This document shows, piece by piece, positions 5,977-7,704 of a stretch of 7,704 bases of DNA. The translations under genes were made by a program, and so were the position numbers. Origin of the DNA: Casimicrobiaceae bacterium (GTDB lineage: Bacteria > Pseudomonadota > Gammaproteobacteria > Burkholderiales > Casimicrobiaceae). The stretch is from assembly GCA_955652025.1 (NCBI GenBank), contig CATPAO010000271.1:1-7704 (forward strand), written 5' to 3'. Position 1 is the first letter of the stretch; each line of letters starts with the position of its first letter. A model generated the notes under the pieces. That model was not told the DNA's origin and made no database searches. It saw nothing but the letters and a program-made list of their open reading frames with translations.

Positions 5977-7419
5977 ATGAATGCCGTAACCGACAAGGCG
6001 AAATTCGCCGACTTCAAGGTCGCCGATCTCAAGCTGGCCGACTGGGGCCGCAAGGAGATGGCGATCGCCGAGACCGAGATGCCGGGGTTGATGGCGATCC
6101 GCGACGAGTTCGCGCCACTCGCGCCGCTCCGCGGCGCACGCATCGCCGGCAGCCTGCACATGACGATCCAGACGGCGGTGCTGATCGAGACGCTGCAGGC
6201 GCTCGGCGCCGATGTCCGCTGGGCGTCGTGCAACATCTATTCGACGCAGGATCATGCCGCCGCCGCGGTCGCCGCAAGCGGGACGCCGGTATTCGCCTAC
6301 AAAGGCGAGACGCTGAACGAATACTGGGAGTACACGCACCGGATCTTCGAGTGGCCGTCGCCGAGCGCCACTCTCGGGACGCCGAACATGATTCTCGACG
6401 ACGGCGGCGACGCGACGCTGCTGGTGCATCTCGGCGCGCAAGCCGAAAAGGACCGGGCGGTGATCTCGCATCCGGGCAACGAGGAGGAATTCGCGTTGTT
6501 CGCCGCGATCGCGAAGCGGCTCGCCGCCGACCCGACGTTCTATTCGCGGATCAAGGCGAACATCAAGGGCGTGACCGAAGAGACGACGACGGGAGTGAAG
6601 CGCCTCTATCAGATGCACAAAGAGGGGCGGCTCGGATTTCCGGCGATCAACGTCAACGATTCGGTGACGAAGTCGAAGTTCGACAATCTCTACGGCTGCC
6701 GAGAGTCGCTGGTCGACGGAATCAAGCGCGCGACCGACGTGATGATCGCCGGCAAGGTCGCGCTGGTCTGCGGCTACGGCGACGTCGGCAAGGGCTCGGC
6801 GCAAGCGTTGCGCGCGCTTTCCGCGCAAGTATGGATCGCGGAGATCGATCCGATCTGCGCGCTGCAGGCGGCGATGGAAGGGTATCGCGTGGTCACGATG
6901 GACTACGCGGCAGACAAGGCCGACATCTTCGTCACTGCGACCGGGAACATCGATATCATCACGTTCGACCACGTCAAGCGGATGAAGAACAACGCGATCG
7001 TGTGCAACATCGGGCACTTCGACAACGAGATCGACGTCGCGTCGCTCAAGCGCTGCAAGTGGGAGAACATCAAGCCGCAGGTCGATCACGTGATCTTCCC
7101 CGACGGCAAGCGGATTATTTTGCTGGCCGAGGGACGGCTGGTAAATTTGGGCTGCGGCACCGGACATCCGTCGTACGTGATGAGCTCGTCGTTCACGAAT
7201 CAGGTGATGGCGCAAATCGAGCTGTGGACGAACGCGCGCGAGGGAACGGGCAACTATCCGGTCGGCGTGTACGTGCTGCCGAAGCATCTCGACGAGAAGG
7301 TGGCGCGGCTGCAGCTCACCAAGCTCGGCGCCGTGCTGACGGAGCTGAACGACAAACAGGCGCGGTACATCGGCGTTGGTAAGGAAGGACCGTTCAAGCC
7401 CGACACTTATCGATACTGA
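5977..7419 (+). CDS. ahcY: Adenosylhomocysteinase (S-adenosyl-L-homocysteine hydrolase)
   Basis: AhcY reversibly hydrolyses S-adenosylhomocysteine to adenosine and homocysteine in the cytoplasm, using tightly bound NAD; it relieves product inhibition of methyltransferases and feeds homocysteine to methionine synthesis. The 480 residues are complete: [14 protein letters not shown] (84-97, family signature), DDGGD (141-145), TEETTTG (200-206), VTKSKFDN (230-237) with the active-site Lys and Asp, YGCRES, the NAD-binding [17 protein letters not shown] (259-275), [14 protein letters not shown], and the C-terminal KPDTYRY that reaches the neighbouring subunit's NAD site. The segment about 150-195 is the extra insert typical of bacterial and plant enzymes, absent from the roughly 430-residue animal form. 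ATG 5977 has GGAG nine bases upstream. It is preceded by an SAH riboswitch. The next gene is panE-like, not metF. Confidence 0.98.
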   Translation: MNAVTDKAKFADFKVADLKLADWGRKEMAIAETEMPGLMAIRDEFAPLAPLRGARIAGSLHMTIQTAVLIETLQALGADVRWASCNIYSTQDHAAAAVAASGTPVFAYKGETLNEYWEYTHRIFEWPSPSATLGTPNMILDDGGDATLLVHLGAQAEKDRAVISHPGNEEEFALFAAIAKRLAADPTFYSRIKANIKGVTEETTTGVKRLYQMHKEGRLGFPAINVNDSVTKSKFDNLYGCRESLVDGIKRATDVMIAGKVALVCGYGDVGKGSAQALRALSAQVWIAEIDPICALQAAMEGYRVVTMDYAADKADIFVTATGNIDIITFDHVKRMKNNAIVCNIGHFDNEIDVASLKRCKWENIKPQVDHVIFPDGKRIILLAEGRLVNLGCGTGHPSYVMSSSFTNQVMAQIELWTNAREGTGNYPVGVYVLPKHLDEKVARLQLTKLGAVLTELNDKQARYIGVGKEGPFKPDTYRY

Positions 7420-7437
7420 CCCGATGACGCGCGCGCG

Positions 7438-7504
7438 CCCCTCCCCCCACCCTCTCCCCGCGCGCGGGGCGAGGGAGCGAGGCGCACGCCCGAGCGGGTG
7501 AGGG
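7438..7504 (+). repeat. GC-rich palindromic intergenic repeat (REP-like)
   Basis: The core is CCCTCTCCCCGC (7450-7461) and GCGGGGCGAGGG (7464-7475), pairing in 11 of 12 positions around a two-base centre, flanked by a CCCCTCC-rich left side and GCGGGTGAGGG on the right. CCCTC/GAGGG palindromes like this are scattered between genes in many GC-rich Proteobacteria. It may form a strong hairpin after ahcY (stop 7417-7419), but no T-run makes it a standard terminator. Its right edge, GAGGG (about 7500-7504), lies about nine bases before the next ATG and may act as that gene's Shine-Dalgarno. Confidence 0.75.
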
Positions 7505-7513
7505 CAGAAAATC

Positions 7514-7704
7514 ATGCGTATAGCCATAATGGGAACGGGCGGCGTCGGCGGTTTCTTCGGCGCCAAGCTCGCGCTCGCGGGCAACGACGTCACGTTCATC
7601 GCCCGCGGGCGCCACCTCGAGGTCGCGGCGCTGCTCCGCGACGCGACCGAGCTCTTCGAGTCCATGAAGATGCCCTTCTGGGCCGCGGTGACGCGCCTCG
7701 AGCA
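7514..7704 (+). CDS. PanE-like (2-dehydropantoate 2-reductase) N-terminus, partial, with anomalous continuation
   Basis: From ATG 7514 the first 35 residues, with MRIAIMGTGGVGGFFGAKLA and NDVTFIARGRHL, are the NADPH-binding Rossmann start of the ketopantoate reductase (PanE/ApbA) family, which makes pantoate for coenzyme A synthesis; GTGGVGG is the dinucleotide motif. A start with GAGGG about nine bases upstream is plausible. After residue 35 the expected PanE continuation (a short loop, then a beta-strand with Gly-Leu-x-Val) is absent; instead residues 45-63 read TELFESMKMPFWAAVTRLE, which resembles TPR repeats of large ATPase/cyclase regulators. The frame stays open to base 7704. This may be a sequence chimera near 7616-7630, so I give no gene symbol. 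The PanE start itself is well supported. Confidence 0.6.
   Translation, partial: MRIAIMGTGGVGGFFGAKLALAGNDVTFIARGRHLEVAALLRDATELFESMKMPFWAAVTRLE

Noticed and set aside
5520..7382. A 620-codon plus-strand frame overlapping the metallopeptidase-like gene, riboswitch and ahcY
   Set aside because: It is an out-of-frame shadow with Arg-rich low-complexity sequence and crosses the structured leader RNA.
7450..7475. The palindrome after ahcY as a rho-independent terminator
   Set aside because: The hairpin is strong but is not followed by a T-run on either strand; it fits a REP-like repeat better.
5701..7665. A 654-codon open frame on the minus strand across ahcY and its leader
   Set aside because: It is antisense to the unmistakable ahcY and to the riboswitch, its composition is Arg/His/Asp-rich without any recognisable domain, and long antisense frames are expected in GC-rich coding DNA.
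1..7704. CRISPR arrays, tRNA or rRNA genes, transposases, toxin-antitoxin or defence genes
   Set aside because: I saw no spaced direct repeats, no tRNA-like fold or rRNA sequence, and no proteins with such domains.

Overview
The window is GC-rich DNA with high GC at third codon positions. It reads as a proteobacterial chromosome segment, most likely betaproteobacterial. The reasons are an opgG-opgH osmoregulated periplasmic glucan operon, a proteobacterial-type S-adenosylhomocysteinase controlled by an S-adenosylhomocysteine (SAH) riboswitch, TACAAT/TAAAAT-type -10 elements, and a CCCTC/GAGGG palindromic intergenic repeat. The taxon is inferred from gene content, not from a marker gene. Both ends cut through genes, so this is probably an assembly fragment.

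Layout. Bases 1-372 (+) encode the body of a chagasin-type (I42) cysteine-protease inhibitor; the first codons read Ala-Cys-Gly-Ser, which looks like a lipobox. It is followed 8 bases later by an unrecognised 162-residue protein (381-869, +). At 990-1118 (+) lies a 42-residue, very basic microprotein gene with a plausible promoter, a good Shine-Dalgarno site and a strong intrinsic terminator with a TTCG loop. Convergent to it, on the minus strand, is the operon opgG (5170-3617) then opgH (3620-1164). The two overlap by four bases, TTGA, if opgH starts at TTG. Divergent from opgG and starting about 30 bases away is a HELCHH zinc-metallopeptidase-like protein (5201-5767, +).

Next comes a compact regulatory leader (about 5791-5976): a TACAAT box, a complete SAH riboswitch aptamer (5812-5888), and a downstream platform in which one segment can pair either with an upstream strand or with the ahcY ribosome binding site. 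It precedes ahcY (5977-7419, +). A GC-rich palindromic repeat (about 7438-7504) separates ahcY from a start resembling panE (2-dehydropantoate 2-reductase), which runs off the window. After about 35 residues that frame stops looking like PanE and looks like a TPR segment of large regulatory ATPase/cyclase proteins, so the last ~85 bases may be a chimeric join or an unusual fusion.

How the genes fit together. OpgG and OpgH make periplasmic beta-glucan backbones: OpgH polymerises and exports from UDP-glucose, and OpgG acts on the product in the periplasm. AhcY removes SAH, the inhibitory product of methyl transfer, and the riboswitch lets SAH itself set AhcY level. I saw no new defence or mobile system. 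The most interesting items are the basic microprotein gene, the riboswitch leader architecture, the repeat-like proline/glycine-rich segment inside opgH, and the suspicious right end.
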